Shown one piece after another: positions 43,378 to 53,866 of a DNA stretch of 64,000 nucleotides; position 1 is the first letter of the stretch; each line of letters starts with the position of its first letter. The position numbers were made by a program, and so were the translations under genes. The stretch covers positions 1-64,000 of the forward strand of contig CAJMLH010000003.1 in assembly GCA_905214195.1 (NCBI GenBank), written 5' to 3'. Below the pieces are notes generated by a model. It saw only the letters and a program-made list of their open reading frames with translations. It was not told where the DNA came from and searched no databases. This stretch comes from an uncultured bacterium (lineage in GTDB: Bacteria; Bacillota; Clostridia; Peptostreptococcales; Anaerovoracaceae).

Positions 43378-44421
43378 ATGAATAACAAATCAAAATCAGA
43401 CAGCTATGCTGCTGCAGGAGTAGATATTACGGCAGGATACAAGGCAGTTGAATTGATGAAAAAGCACATAGCAAGAACCATGATAGGCGGCAAAAGTGCA
43501 GATATAGGCGGATTCGGCGGGTTGTTTGAATTAGATGTAACAGACATGCCAAATCCTGTACTTGTAAGTGGCACAGACGGAGTAGGCACCAAGCTTAAAA
43601 TGGCGTTTCTTATGGACAAGCACGATACGGTTGGAATAGACTGCGTTGCAATGTGCGTAAACGATATAATCTGCTGCGGTGCAAAACCGCTGTTTTTCCT
43701 TGATTATATAGCTTGCGGAAAGAATTATCCCGAAAGAATAGCTGAAATCGTTTCAGGTATAGCTGAGGGTTGTGTTCAGTCGGGTTGCGAGCTCATAGGA
43801 GGCGAAACTGCCGAAATGCCGGGATTTTACGACGAAGATGAATATGACCTGGCAGGGTTCAGTGTAGGTGCTGTGGATAAGGCAAAGGTTCTTGACAAAA
43901 CCAGGATAAAAGAAGGGGATGTAGTTATAGGTCTTGCTTCAAGCGGAGTTCATTCCAACGGATTTTCACTGGTAAGAAAAGTATTTGATGTTGAAAATAC
44001 AGACCTTAAGGCTCCTGTTGAAGAGCTTGGAGGCGCTTCCCTCGGGGAAACATTACTCACTCCTACAAAGATATATGTAAAGCCTATGCTTGCTCTCTTT
44101 AAGGAAGTGGAGGTTAAAGGAGTATCACATATAACAGGCGGCGGCTTCTATGAAAATATACCGAGAAGTATTCCTGACGGATACGGAGCTAAGATTGATA
44201 AGAGTGCTGTCAAAGTCCTCCCTATATTCGATTTGATAGCCAAAAAAGGAAATATTCCGGAACATGATATGTTTAATACCTTTAACATGGGAGTTGGAAT
44301 GAGTGTTATCGTTGCAGCAGAAGATGCGGACAAAGCACTTCAAATCCTAAGGGATGCCGGAGAAGATGCTTATGTAATAGGAAATATAATCAAATCCGAC
44401 GAAAAGGTGGTAATATGCTAA
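43378..44421 (+). CDS. purM: AIR synthetase PurM
   Basis: A 347-residue enzyme closing the imidazole ring (FGAM to AIR, ATP-dependent). Start [19 protein letters not shown], the ADP-binding loop [25 protein letters not shown] and [11 protein letters not shown] are family marks. Full length. Its stop overlaps purN by 7 nt. Confidence 0.96.
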   Translation: MNNKSKSDSYAAAGVDITAGYKAVELMKKHIARTMIGGKSADIGGFGGLFELDVTDMPNPVLVSGTDGVGTKLKMAFLMDKHDTVGIDCVAMCVNDIICCGAKPLFFLDYIACGKNYPERIAEIVSGIAEGCVQSGCELIGGETAEMPGFYDEDEYDLAGFSVGAVDKAKVLDKTRIKEGDVVIGLASSGVHSNGFSLVRKVFDVENTDLKAPVEELGGASLGETLLTPTKIYVKPMLALFKEVEVKGVSHITGGGFYENIPRSIPDGYGAKIDKSAVKVLPIFDLIAKKGNIPEHDMFNTFNMGVGMSVIVAAEDADKALQILRDAGEDAYVIGNIIKSDEKVVIC

Positions 44422-45038
44422 AAACAAGAATCGCAGTTCTTGTGTCAGGCGGAGGAACCAATCTTCAGGCTTTGATAGATGCCTGCAATGACGGAAGTAT
44501 TTCAAGCGGAAGCATAGAGCTTGTAATTGCAAGTAATCCAAAAGCATACGCTCTTGAGAGGGCTGCCAAGGCAGGAATAAAGACTGCTGTTGCAAGCAAA
44601 AAAGAGCTGGGGTCTCAGCAAAAGTTTGAAGAAGAACTAAAAAGACTTCTTACAGATAACAATATAGAATTGATTGTCATGGCAGGATTCATGAGCATAT
44701 TGACCAAGGATTTTACGGACTTGTATCCGAAAAAGATAATCAATATTCACCCTTCGCTTATACCATCGTTTTGCGGAAAAGGTTTTTACGGACTGCATGT
44801 TCATGAAGCAGCCCTTGAGTATGGTGTAAAAGTAACAGGAGCAACAGTTCATTATGTCAATGAAATTCCTGACGGAGGACGCATAATAATGCAAAAGGCG
44901 GTGGATGTGAAAACGGGAGATACACCTGAAATTCTCCAGCGCAGAGTGATGGAAGAGGCGGAATGGAAAATACTTCCATTATCGGTAGAGCTTATTTCAA
45001 AGGAGATGGCAGAGGCAAAGGCAAATTTTTTGAAATAA
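44415..45038 (+). CDS. purN: GAR transformylase PurN
   Basis: A 207-residue folate-dependent formyltransferase (GAR to FGAR). [19 protein letters not shown] start ([17 protein letters not shown]), the formyl-folate site [18 protein letters not shown] with catalytic N, H, and [17 protein letters not shown] with the aspartate loop NEIPDGG. Overlaps purM by 7 nt. Standard length. Confidence 0.95.
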   Translation: MLKTRIAVLVSGGGTNLQALIDACNDGSISSGSIELVIASNPKAYALERAAKAGIKTAVASKKELGSQQKFEEELKRLLTDNNIELIVMAGFMSILTKDFTDLYPKKIINIHPSLIPSFCGKGFYGLHVHEAALEYGVKVTGATVHYVNEIPDGGRIIMQKAVDVKTGDTPEILQRRVMEEAEWKILPLSVELISKEMAEAKANFLK

Positions 45039-45061
45039 AAGATATATAAGAGGTAAGCTAT

Positions 45062-45790
45062 ATGAAAACCATAAAAGATTGTATAGAAAACAATTCTTAT
45101 CCGGGAAGAGGTATTCTTGTCGGCATGTCAGAAGCAGGCAAGGCAGTTGTCGGATATTTTATAAGCGGCAGAAGTGCCAACAGCAGAAACAGAGTCTTTG
45201 AAACTGATGAAAGAGGTGATGTTTTCACCAAGCCTTTTGACGAATCAAAAGTAGAAGATCCAAGTTTGATAATTTACAGAGCAATTGCTCATATGAAAGA
45301 TGCGCTTATAGTCACCAACGGTGATCAGACTGACACTGTGGCAGCCTTTATGGAAAGAGGAGACTCAGCTCGTGATGGACTTATGACGAGGGAGTTTGAG
45401 CCCGATGCGCCTAATTATACACCAAGAATCAGTGCAGTTCTTGGATTTGTAAATTCCGGAGCCGAAAGAGAGGGTTTCGGATATGAGATGAGTATTCTTA
45501 AGAGCGCAGACAGTGAGGGCAGCGCATGTAACAGATTTTTCTTTGATTATACGGCACTTCCGGGAAAGGGACATCTGATACATACATATGAGGGTGACGG
45601 AAATCCTCTGCCTACTTTCTGCGGTGAACCAAGACAGCTGAAAATCAGGGATGATATTGATGAAATGACTGAGGAAATATGGAACAGTTTGGATGAGGAC
45701 AACAGAATCTCACTTTATGTTGAATACATAGATCTTAAGACAATGAAATCAGAGACAAGACTGATAAATAAGAACGAGAAGGTGAAGTAA
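45062..45790 (+). CDS. purO: IMP cyclohydrolase, PurO type
   Basis: A 242-residue enzyme of the archaeal-type IMP cyclohydrolase family (last step, FAICAR to IMP). NSYPGRGILVGMSEAGKAVVGYFISGRSANSRNRVF (blocks NSYPGRGILVGM, GYFISGRSANSRNR) is the family start. It stands in for the cyclohydrolase half of bifunctional PurH, which is missing here. It overlaps the AICAR transformylase start by one base, so the two halves of the classical PurH activity are split but co-translated. Confidence 0.9.
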   Translation: MKTIKDCIENNSYPGRGILVGMSEAGKAVVGYFISGRSANSRNRVFETDERGDVFTKPFDESKVEDPSLIIYRAIAHMKDALIVTNGDQTDTVAAFMERGDSARDGLMTREFEPDAPNYTPRISAVLGFVNSGAEREGFGYEMSILKSADSEGSACNRFFFDYTALPGKGHLIHTYEGDGNPLPTFCGEPRQLKIRDDIDEMTEEIWNSLDEDNRISLYVEYIDLKTMKSETRLINKNEKVK

Positions 45791-46974
45791 TGAAAGATTA
45801 TGAGTTGAAATACGGATGTAATCCCAATCAGAAGCCTGCCAAAATATACATGGAAAACGGATGCGAGCTTCCTATAGAAATATTAAACGGCCGTCCCGGA
45901 TACATAAATTTGCTTGACGCCATGAACAGCTGGCAGCTGGTAAAGGAAATAAAGGATGCCCTTGGAATGTGTGCCGCAACTTCCTTTAAGCATGTAAGTC
46001 CTACTTCTGCGGCTGTGGGAATTCCAATGACTGAAAAGCAGAAAAAAGCTTTTTTCGTAGATGATATAGAGGGAATAGATGAATCTGCCATAGCTACTGC
46101 ATATGCAAGGGCAAGGGGCACTGACAGAATGAGCTCTTTCGGAGATTGGATTGCTCTTTCCGATAAATGTGATGTTACATGTGCAAAACTTATCGGAAGG
46201 GAAGTTTCTGACGGAATAATTGCACCGGACTATGACGAAGAAGCCTTGGAAATACTTAAAGCCAAGAGGAAAGGTAATTATAATATAATTAAGATTGATG
46301 CCGGTTATGTTCCTGCAAATGCAGAGAAAAAGCAGGTGTTCGGAATTACTTTTGAACAGAAAAGAAATGATCTTACAATCGATAAAAATCTTTTGACCGA
46401 TATAGTTACGGAGAACAAAGAACTGCCCGAAGAAGCAAAGCGAGACCTTGTCATAGCGCTTATAACTCTTAAATATACTCAGTCCAATTCTGTGTGCTAT
46501 GCAGAAAACGGACAGACAATAGGAGTGGGAGCAGGGCAGCAGTCAAGAATCCACTGCACTCGCCTCGCAGGTGAAAAAGCAGATAAGTGGCATTTGCGCC
46601 AGCATGATAAGGTTTTGAACCTGCCGTTTAAGGACGAGATAAAAAGACCTGACAGAGACAATGCTATAGATGTTTATTTGTCGGAGGATTTTGAAGATGT
46701 AATAGGCGATGGAAACTGGCAGCAGCTGTTTACAGAAAAACCGCAGGAATTTCCGAGAGCTGAGCAGAGAGAATATCTTGCAGGACTTAAAGGCGTATGC
46801 CTTGGGTCTGATGCATTTTTCCCGTTCGGAGATAATATTGAAAGAGCTGCAAAGAGCGGAGTAAGCTATATAGCTCAGCCGGGTGGGTCTATCAGAGACG
46901 ACAATGTCATAGAAACATGCAACAAGTACAATATGGTAATGGCTATGACAGGAATAAGATTGTTCCATCATTAG
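45790..46974 (+). CDS. purH: AICAR formyltransferase (PurH-like, no cyclohydrolase domain)
   Basis: A 394-residue transformylase (AICAR plus formyl-folate to FAICAR). LKYGCNPNQKPAKIY begins the AICARFT fold, ATSFKHVSPTSAAVG is the conserved Lys-His site, and SNSVCYAENGQTIGVGAGQQSRI the substrate strand. The N-terminal MGS-like cyclohydrolase domain of normal PurH is absent; the PurO-type protein encoded just before supplies that step. Length fits the stand-alone form. Confidence 0.92.
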   Translation: MKDYELKYGCNPNQKPAKIYMENGCELPIEILNGRPGYINLLDAMNSWQLVKEIKDALGMCAATSFKHVSPTSAAVGIPMTEKQKKAFFVDDIEGIDESAIATAYARARGTDRMSSFGDWIALSDKCDVTCAKLIGREVSDGIIAPDYDEEALEILKAKRKGNYNIIKIDAGYVPANAEKKQVFGITFEQKRNDLTIDKNLLTDIVTENKELPEEAKRDLVIALITLKYTQSNSVCYAENGQTIGVGAGQQSRIHCTRLAGEKADKWHLRQHDKVLNLPFKDEIKRPDRDNAIDVYLSEDFEDVIGDGNWQQLFTEKPQEFPRAEQREYLAGLKGVCLGSDAFFPFGDNIERAAKSGVSYIAQPGGSIRDDNVIETCNKYNMVMAMTGIRLFHH

Positions 46975-47061
46975 TAGATTATTGGTTTAATTTAGAAAAA
47001 GAGCAAAACAGCCAATACTGTGCCGGAATTCAAGGCCGGACGACCAACACAGGAGGTACTC

Positions 47062-48324
47062 ATGAAAGTAATGGTAGTAGGCGGCGGAGGAAGAGAACAC
47101 GCCATCATTAAAAAATTAAAAGAAAGCAGCAAAGTGAATGAAATTTTCGCCTTGCCCGGCAACGGTGGTATAGCCGCCGATGCAACTTGTGTCAATATAG
47201 GAGCAAAGGATATTGAAGCAATAGCGGATTTTGCTGCTGCCAACGATATAGACTTTGCAGTGGTAGCTCCTGACGATCCTCTGGTATTGGGAGCAGTAGA
47301 CGCCCTTAATGCCAAGGGTATAAAGACCTTTGGTCCTGACAAGAAAGCAGCTGTAATAGAAGGAAGCAAAGCTTTCTCCAAGGACTTGATGAAGAAATAT
47401 AACATCCCGACAGCGGCATATGAGACTTTCAGTGATATGAATGATGCTCTTGAATATGTAAAAACTTGTCCTATTCCTGTTGTAGTCAAGGCAGACGGAT
47501 TGGCTTTGGGAAAAGGTGTTATCATTGCAGAAGTAAGAGAGCAGGCTGTGCAGGCAGTAAAGGATATTATGGGAGATAAAGTTTTCGGTGACAGCGGAAA
47601 CAAGGTGGTTATAGAAGAGTTTTTGACAGGTCCGGAGGTTTCGGTGCTTTCATTTACAGACGGAAAGACAATAATCCCAATGGTTTCTTCCATGGACCAT
47701 AAGAGAGCTTTAGACGGAGACAAAGGTTTAAATACAGGCGGCATGGGAACTGTAGCACCAAACCCGTATTATACTGATGATATTGCAAAAGAATGCATGG
47801 AAACTATATTTAAGCCTACAGTAGAAGCCATGAATGCAGAGGGAAGAAGCTTTTCAGGCTGCCTATACTTTGGACTCATGTTGACTCCAAACGGTCCTAA
47901 AGTAATAGAATACAACTGCCGTTTCGGAGATCCTGAAACTCAAGTTGTGCTTCCGCTTCTTGAAAGCGACCTTATGGATATAATGCTCAAAATTTATGAT
48001 AAAGAACTTGATAAAGCCGAAGTAAAGTTTAAGGATGAATGTGCTGCATGTGTCGTAATGGCGTCGGACGGTTATCCTAAAAAGTACGAAACCGGATTTG
48101 AAATAACAATGCCTGAGGATAAAAATATATATGTTGCAGGTGCAAAAATCCAAGACGGAAAGCTGATTACAGGAGGAGGCAGAGTTCTTGGAGTAACAGA
48201 AACAGCACCTACCCTTAAAGATGCAATAGGTAAAGCATATGAAACGGTGAAAAGCGTAAAATTTGAAAACGCTTATTATAGAAAAGACATAGGACACAGA
48301 GCCTTGATGGCAGAAAGGAGCTAA
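47062..48324 (+). CDS. purD: GAR synthetase PurD
   Basis: A 420-residue ATP-grasp ligase joining phosphoribosylamine and glycine. MKVMVVGGGGREHAI is the N-terminal motif, VVKADGLALGKGV the ATP-grasp loop, NTGGMGTVAPNPYY and YNCRFGDPETQVVLP the catalytic end. I start at the ATG behind AGGAGGTACTC; the frame is open 42 nt further back. Full length. Confidence 0.96.
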   Translation: MKVMVVGGGGREHAIIKKLKESSKVNEIFALPGNGGIAADATCVNIGAKDIEAIADFAAANDIDFAVVAPDDPLVLGAVDALNAKGIKTFGPDKKAAVIEGSKAFSKDLMKKYNIPTAAYETFSDMNDALEYVKTCPIPVVVKADGLALGKGVIIAEVREQAVQAVKDIMGDKVFGDSGNKVVIEEFLTGPEVSVLSFTDGKTIIPMVSSMDHKRALDGDKGLNTGGMGTVAPNPYYTDDIAKECMETIFKPTVEAMNAEGRSFSGCLYFGLMLTPNGPKVIEYNCRFGDPETQVVLPLLESDLMDIMLKIYDKELDKAEVKFKDECAACVVMASDGYPKKYETGFEITMPEDKNIYVAGAKIQDGKLITGGGRVLGVTETAPTLKDAIGKAYETVKSVKFENAYYRKDIGHRALMAERS

Positions 48325-48327
48325 CTG

Positions 48328-51300
48328 ATGGTTTTTAGAATTTTTGTAGAGAAAAAACCGGGGCTGGCTAATGAGGCAGCAGCACTTAAAAATGATATAA
48401 ACGAACTTTTGCAGATAAAGGCTGTAAAAGAAGTTAGAGTTTTTAACAGATATGATGTTGATAACATTAGCAAGGAACTTTTTGATTATTCTGTAAACAC
48501 GGTATTTTCAGAACCTCAGCTTGATATTGTAACCACTGAGCTTCCAAAGGCAGATAGAATTTTCGCTGTTGAATATCTGCCGGGGCAGTTCGACCAGAGA
48601 GCTTCTTCTGCTGCCGAATGTATACAGATAATATCAAAAGGAGAAAGACCTGCGGTAAGAACCGCAAAGGTCTATGCTCTATACGGAGATATAAGCGAGG
48701 CTGATATTGAAGCTATAAAGAAATATGTAATCAACGCAGTCGAAGCAAGAGAATGCGATATGGAACTTCCTGAAACACTGAAAGTTGAATATGAAATTCC
48801 GACATCAGTAGAAACAGTTGAAGGATTTCGCAAGCTAAGCGATGATGAACTTGCAGACTTTATAGCAGACAGAGGTTTGGCAATGGACCTTGCCGATATA
48901 AAAGTATGCCGCAAATATTTTGAAGAAGAAGACAGAGACCCGACTATCACTGAAATCAAGATGATAGATACTTATTGGTCAGACCACTGCCGTCATACAA
49001 CCTTTAATACTGTAATAGACAGCGTTAAATTTGAGGATAAAGAGATAGAAGCTGCATTTGACAGATATATGAAGCTGAGAGAGGACTTGGGCAGAACAAA
49101 GCCGGTCACTCTTATGGATATAGGAACTATAGCTGTAAAACATCTGAAAAAAGAGGGAAAACTCAACAAGCTTGATGAATCCGAAGAGATAAATGCATGT
49201 ACAGTTAAAATAAAAGTTGAAATAGACGGTAAAGATGAGGACTGGCTATTGTTATTTAAAAACGAGACCCATAATCATCCTACCGAAATCGAACCTTTCG
49301 GTGGCGCTGCAACCTGCGTGGGCGGAGCTATAAGAGACCCGTTATCAGGCAGAAGCTATGTATATTCGGCGATGAGGGTGACAGGAGCAGCCGACCCGCT
49401 GAAACCTGTCTCTGAAACTATTCCGGGTAAGCTTCCTCAGAGAAAATTAGTTACAACAGCTGCCGCAGGATACAGTTCGTACGGAAACCAGATAGGTCTT
49501 GCGACAGGTCAGGTAGACGAAATATATCATCCCGGATATGTGGCAAAGAGAATGGAAATAGGGGCAGTAATAGCAGCAGCACCTGCTGAAAATGTCATAA
49601 GAGAAGTTCCGTCTCCCGGAGACAGGGTTATTCTTTTAGGTGGAAAGACAGGAAGAGATGGATGCGGAGGAGCAACAGGCTCTTCAAAATCTCACGATGT
49701 ATCATCCCTTGAAAGCTGCGGCGCAGAAGTACAGAAAGGAAATGCACCTGAGGAAAGAAAACTCCAGAGACTTTTCAGAAATCCTGAGGCCTCCAAACTT
49801 ATCAAGAGATGTAACGATTTCGGAGCCGGAGGTGTTTCTGTTGCTATAGGTGAATTGGCTGACGGACTTTCTATTGACTTAAATAAAGTGCCGAAGAAAT
49901 ATGAGGGACTTGACGGTACAGAACTTGCCATCAGTGAATCTCAGGAAAGAATGGCAGTAGTTGTAGCCGAAAAAGATGTAGATAAGTTCTGCAACCTTGC
50001 ACGCAATGAAAACCTTGAAGCTACAGTAGTAGCATGTGTAACTTCTGAACCTCGCCTTTCGATGCAGTGGAACGGAAAAAATATAGTTAACATTTCAAGA
50101 AAATTTCTTGATTCCAACGGAGCCGAGAAGCATACATGTGTTGTAACTTCAAGGCCTGAGGAATACGAAAAGAAAGTAACCGGCACTTTTGCCGAAAACT
50201 ATAAGAGCATGGCAGGAGACCTTAATATATGTTCCAAGAGAGGTCTTTCGGAAAGGTTTGACTCAACTATAGGCGCAGGTACAGTGCTCATGCCTTTCGG
50301 TGGCAAATATCAGAGAACTCCTATACAAGCTATGGTAAACAAGGTTTCCGTAGAGAAAAAAGATACTAATACATGTAGCTTGATGGCATGGGGATACAAT
50401 CCGTTTATAACTGAGAAAAGCCCTTATCACGGAGCGTATCTTGCAGTTGTGGAATCTGTGTCAAAGCTTATTGCAGAGGGAGCTTCTTTTGAGGATGTGT
50501 ATCTGTCATTCCAGGAATATTTTGAAAAACTCGGACATGACCCTGAAAAATGGGGACAGCCTTTCGCAGCACTTCTGGGAGCTTTCGATGCACAGATGGC
50601 TCTTGAAGTGGGCTCAATAGGCGGAAAAGATTCGATGAGCGGAACATTTGAGGACATACATGTGCCTCCTACATTGGTATCTTTTGCAGTTACTACAGAC
50701 ACCACTGATAATATTCTTTCTCCTGAATTTAAAAAGGCAGGAAACAATGTATACCTTATGAAGCCTGAGTGCGGAGACAACGGACTGCCTCTTGGCGGTT
50801 CTCTCAAAGAACTTTACGGTAAGGTTACGAAGCTGATGCGTGAGGGCAAGATAAAAGCTTGCTATACTCCGGGAATGGGCGGTATTGCCGAGGCAATACT
50901 CAAGATGACCATGGGAAATAATATAGGCTTTGAGTATAATAAAGACATTTCTGTGGAAGATATGTTTAAATACAATTATGGTGCTTTCGTAGCCGAAGTC
51001 GAAGGTGAGGCTGACGGAATACTTATAGGCCGTACAACAGATGACGACTCCATAGCTTATGGAAACGACAGACTGAGCTTTGCTGAACTTTTCGGAATTT
51101 ATGAAGATAAGCTTGAAAGTGTATATCCTTGCAATATAAAGACTGACGAGGAAGCGCCGGCTAACATTTCCTTTGTCGCAGATAAGAAATTTTCGGCAGC
51201 TGTTAAGGTTGCAAAGCCAAAGGCACTTATTCCTGTATTCCCGGGTACAAACTGTGAATACGATACTGCCAAGGCTTTTGACAAGGCAGGAGCAGACCCT

Positions 51301-52011
51301 GAAATATTTGTTATAAACAATCTGACATCATCAGATGTAGCACACTCTGTAGAGACATTTGCATCAAAAGTGCGTCAAAGCCAGATGATATTTATTCCGG
51401 GAGGATTCTCCGGCGGAGATGAACCTGACGGATCAGGTAAGTTTATAACAGCCTTTTTCAGAAATCAGGAAATAAAAGAAGCAGTTACTGAGCTGCTTGA
51501 GGAAAGAGACGGTTTGATGGCAGGAATATGTAACGGTTTCCAGGCACTTATCAAACTTGGTCTTGTTCCTTTCGGAAAGATAATGGATACAGATGAGACA
51601 TTCCCTACTCTTACTTATAACAAGATTGGCCGTCACCAGTCAAAGTTAGTACAGATAAGAATAGCATCCAACAACTCTCCATGGCTGGCAGCTACAGAAG
51701 TAGGCGATATTTATACAGTCCCTATTTCTCATGGAGAAGGAAGATTCATGGCTTCACCTGAACTTCTAAAGCAGATGGCTTCCGACGGACGCATCATAAC
51801 TCAGTATGTTGATATGAGTGGCAACGCTGCTTCGGATATACAATTCAATCCTAACGGTTCAGATTGGGCGGTTGAAGGTATCGTTTCTCCTGACGGAAGA
51901 GTTCTGGGAAAGATGGGACACTCAGAAAGAATCGGAAACGGACTGTATAAGAATGTTCCGGGTCGTTTTGACATGAAAATGTTTGAATCAGCGGTAAAAT
52001 ACTTCAAATAG
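48328..52011 (+). CDS. purL: FGAM synthase, single-chain PurL with glutaminase domain
   Basis: A 1227-residue fusion (large PurL plus PurQ). An N-terminal PurS-like domain (1-160) leads to the linker and the two PurM-like halves (NHPTEIEPFGGAATCVGGAIRD, at about 315, and the second from about 640). The C-terminal GATase (from about 965) has FPGTNCEYDT, GICNGFQAL with the nucleophile cysteine, and SHGEGRF. It converts FGAR and glutamine to FGAM. Last gene of the purine operon; it ends 3 nt before a strong promoter. No purB, purA or purK lies in the window. Confidence 0.95.
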   Translation: MVFRIFVEKKPGLANEAAALKNDINELLQIKAVKEVRVFNRYDVDNISKELFDYSVNTVFSEPQLDIVTTELPKADRIFAVEYLPGQFDQRASSAAECIQIISKGERPAVRTAKVYALYGDISEADIEAIKKYVINAVEARECDMELPETLKVEYEIPTSVETVEGFRKLSDDELADFIADRGLAMDLADIKVCRKYFEEEDRDPTITEIKMIDTYWSDHCRHTTFNTVIDSVKFEDKEIEAAFDRYMKLREDLGRTKPVTLMDIGTIAVKHLKKEGKLNKLDESEEINACTVKIKVEIDGKDEDWLLLFKNETHNHPTEIEPFGGAATCVGGAIRDPLSGRSYVYSAMRVTGAADPLKPVSETIPGKLPQRKLVTTAAAGYSSYGNQIGLATGQVDEIYHPGYVAKRMEIGAVIAAAPAENVIREVPSPGDRVILLGGKTGRDGCGGATGSSKSHDVSSLESCGAEVQKGNAPEERKLQRLFRNPEASKLIKRCNDFGAGGVSVAIGELADGLSIDLNKVPKKYEGLDGTELAISESQERMAVVVAEKDVDKFCNLARNENLEATVVACVTSEPRLSMQWNGKNIVNISRKFLDSNGAEKHTCVVTSRPEEYEKKVTGTFAENYKSMAGDLNICSKRGLSERFDSTIGAGTVLMPFGGKYQRTPIQAMVNKVSVEKKDTNTCSLMAWGYNPFITEKSPYHGAYLAVVESVSKLIAEGASFEDVYLSFQEYFEKLGHDPEKWGQPFAALLGAFDAQMALEVGSIGGKDSMSGTFEDIHVPPTLVSFAVTTDTTDNILSPEFKKAGNNVYLMKPECGDNGLPLGGSLKELYGKVTKLMREGKIKACYTPGMGGIAEAILKMTMGNNIGFEYNKDISVEDMFKYNYGAFVAEVEGEADGILIGRTTDDDSIAYGNDRLSFAELFGIYEDKLESVYPCNIKTDEEAPANISFVADKKFSAAVKVAKPKALIPVFPGTNCEYDTAKAFDKAGADPEIFVINNLTSSDVAHSVETFASKVRQSQMIFIPGGFSGGDEPDGSGKFITAFFRNQEIKEAVTELLEERDGLMAGICNGFQALIKLGLVPFGKIMDTDETFPTLTYNKIGRHQSKLVQIRIASNNSPWLAATEVGDIYTVPISHGEGRFMASPELLKQMASDGRIITQYVDMSGNAASDIQFNPNGSDWAVEGIVSPDGRVLGKMGHSERIGNGLYKNVPGRFDMKMFESAVKYFK

Positions 52012-52013
52012 CC

Positions 52014-52042
52014 TTGACAGATATTTTTGTGGGGATTATAAT
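52014..52042 (+). promoter_or_regulatory. Promoter behind purL
   Basis: TTGACA (52014-52019), a 17-nt spacer and TATAAT (52037-52042), starting 3 nt after the purL stop and driving the CofE-like gene. Confidence 0.85.
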
Positions 52043-52100
52043 AAAGAGTATTTTTTGAAATCGCATAAAAATGATTTTATCATAAGGGAGATGATTATAA

Positions 52101-53291
52101 ATGGAAAGAAGAATCGGCACTATATCAAGGGGTCTGAGAGCTCCTATCATCAAAGAAGGAGATGACCTTAAGACTATAGTCGTGGACACTCTGATGGGAT
52201 GCATTGATAATGGAGACTTTGAAATCGGCAACAAGGATGTGCTTGCTGTTACAGAGTCCATTCTGGCTCGCTCTCAGGCTAATTATGCTACTACAGACCA
52301 ACTCGCCAAAGATGTCAGAAACAAGCTTGGCGGAGAAACTGTAGGCGTTGTGTTCCCTATATTAAGCAGAAACAGATTTGCAATCTGCCTCAGAGGTATT
52401 GCTAAGGGCGCCAAAAAAGTAGTATTGATGCTCAGCTATCCGAGCGATGAGGTGGGAAATCATCTCCTTGAACTCGACCTGCTTGATGAAAAAGGCATTG
52501 ACCCTTATAGGGATGTGCTGACTCAGGAAGAGTTTGAAAATATTTTCGGCAAATCTCACCACACTTTTACTGATATAGATTATGTAAACTACTATAAGGA
52601 TATAATCAAAGAAGAAGGTGCAGAGGCTGAGATAATATTTGCCAACAATCCTCGCAGTATAGTCGATTATGCAGAGAATGTAATATGTGCCGACATTCAT
52701 ACTCGTGCTCGCACAAAGAGACTGATAAAGAATGCAGGGGCAAAGACTGTACTTGGCATGGATGAACTGCTTAACGAGTCGGTAGACGGATCCGGATATA
52801 ATCCTGAATATGGAATTTTAGGCTCAAACAAGGCAACAGAGGACAGCATAAAACTGTTCCCTGTAAATTGCCGGGAATTTGTAAATTCTGTTCAGGAAGA
52901 AATAAGAAACAGAACAGGAAAAACTGTGGAAGTTATGGTTTACGGAGACGGAGCTTTCAAAGACCCTGTAGGAAAGATATGGGAACTGGCAGATCCTGTT
53001 GTTTCACCGGGATTCACTTCCGGCCTTGTGGGACAGCCAAATGAAGTTAAGCTAAAATACCTTGCCGACAACGATTTTGCAGACCTCAGAGGTGAAGAAC
53101 TCAAGTCGGCGATACAGGCTGCCATAAAAGAAAAGGAAGCCAACCTTGTAGGCAAGATGGTTACAGAGGGTACTACTCCAAGAAGACTTACGGATTTGCT
53201 GGGTTCATTATGTGACCTGACTTCCGGTTCGGGAGATAAGGGAACACCTTTTATCTATATTCAGGGTTACTTTGACAATTATACAGATTAA
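52101..53291 (+). CDS. CofE-like F420-0:glutamate ligase family protein
   Basis: A 396-residue protein of the F420-0:gamma-glutamyl ligase fold (start MERRIGTISRGLRAPIIKEGDDLKTIV; blocks RRIGTISRGL, RAPIIKEGDD). Metal and GTP-binding blocks VLAVTESILARSQANY and YGDGAFKDPVGKIWELADP are recognisable. It is a long variant of the family. I see no other F420 gene in the window and F420 is not expected in Clostridia, so the substrate is probably another glutamylated compound. It is transcribed alone, with its own promoter and terminator. Confidence 0.85.
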   Translation: MERRIGTISRGLRAPIIKEGDDLKTIVVDTLMGCIDNGDFEIGNKDVLAVTESILARSQANYATTDQLAKDVRNKLGGETVGVVFPILSRNRFAICLRGIAKGAKKVVLMLSYPSDEVGNHLLELDLLDEKGIDPYRDVLTQEEFENIFGKSHHTFTDIDYVNYYKDIIKEEGAEAEIIFANNPRSIVDYAENVICADIHTRARTKRLIKNAGAKTVLGMDELLNESVDGSGYNPEYGILGSNKATEDSIKLFPVNCREFVNSVQEEIRNRTGKTVEVMVYGDGAFKDPVGKIWELADPVVSPGFTSGLVGQPNEVKLKYLADNDFADLRGEELKSAIQAAIKEKEANLVGKMVTEGTTPRRLTDLLGSLCDLTSGSGDKGTPFIYIQGYFDNYTD

Positions 53292-53297
53292 AACCGC

Positions 53298-53332
53298 AGC
53301 GGAGCCGTCTTGTAAACGGCCCCGCTTTTTTG
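53298..53332 (+). terminator. Terminator of the CofE-like gene
   Basis: AGCGGAGCCGT pairs with ACGGCCCCGCT (one mismatch) and six T follow. Confidence 0.9.
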
Positions 53333-53356
53333 TAACAATTTTGTGAGAGGTGGAAC

Positions 53357-53866
53357 ATGGGAAAAATATTGTTATATAGAGGAGACATTACAACTCTTGA
53401 ATGTGATGCCATAGTAAATGCGGCAAACCATTCTCTGCTTGGCGGAGGAGGTGTAGACGGAGCTATACACAAAGCGGCAGGTCCAAAGCTTCTCGAAGAA
53501 TGTAGGTCTCTCGGAGGCTGTAATACGGGAGAAGCAAAGATAACAAAGGGATATAACCTAAAAGCAAAATATGTTATTCATACAGTCGGCCCCATATATA
53601 GCGGCAAACCTGATGACAAGACTGATTTGGCAAACTGCTATATAAATTCTCTTAATACAGCAAGGGAAAAAGATGTTCACAGTATAGCTTTTCCTGCCAT
53701 TTCAACAGGAGTATACGGTTATCCGCCTGAAGAGGCGGCTCATATATCCATGGAAGCTATTAAAAAATGGATGAATGAGAACGAAGATTATTATATTCAG
53801 ATAATATTGGTAAGTTTTAATGAAATCACCTATAATTTGTATCAAAATTGTCTTGATTTGCGTTAA
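53357..53866 (+). CDS. Macro-domain protein (O-acetyl-ADP-ribose deacetylase type)
   Basis: A 169-residue macro domain that hydrolyses ADP-ribose esters. [26 protein letters not shown] (blocks [10 protein letters not shown] and [12 protein letters not shown]) is the YmdB/MacroD signature, with [14 protein letters not shown] as the second loop. Starts behind GAGAGGTG. A promoter and hairpin follow directly, so it is probably transcribed alone. It may remove ADP-ribose from proteins; the partner is unknown. Confidence 0.92.
   Translation: MGKILLYRGDITTLECDAIVNAANHSLLGGGGVDGAIHKAAGPKLLEECRSLGGCNTGEAKITKGYNLKAKYVIHTVGPIYSGKPDDKTDLANCYINSLNTAREKDVHSIAFPAISTGVYGYPPEEAAHISMEAIKKWMNENEDYYIQIILVSFNEITYNLYQNCLDLR

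Noticed and set aside
45216..45228. GTGA-N5-TCAC inside the purO coding sequence
   Set aside because: Lies in coding DNA with no -10 box at the right distance; treated as a chance match.
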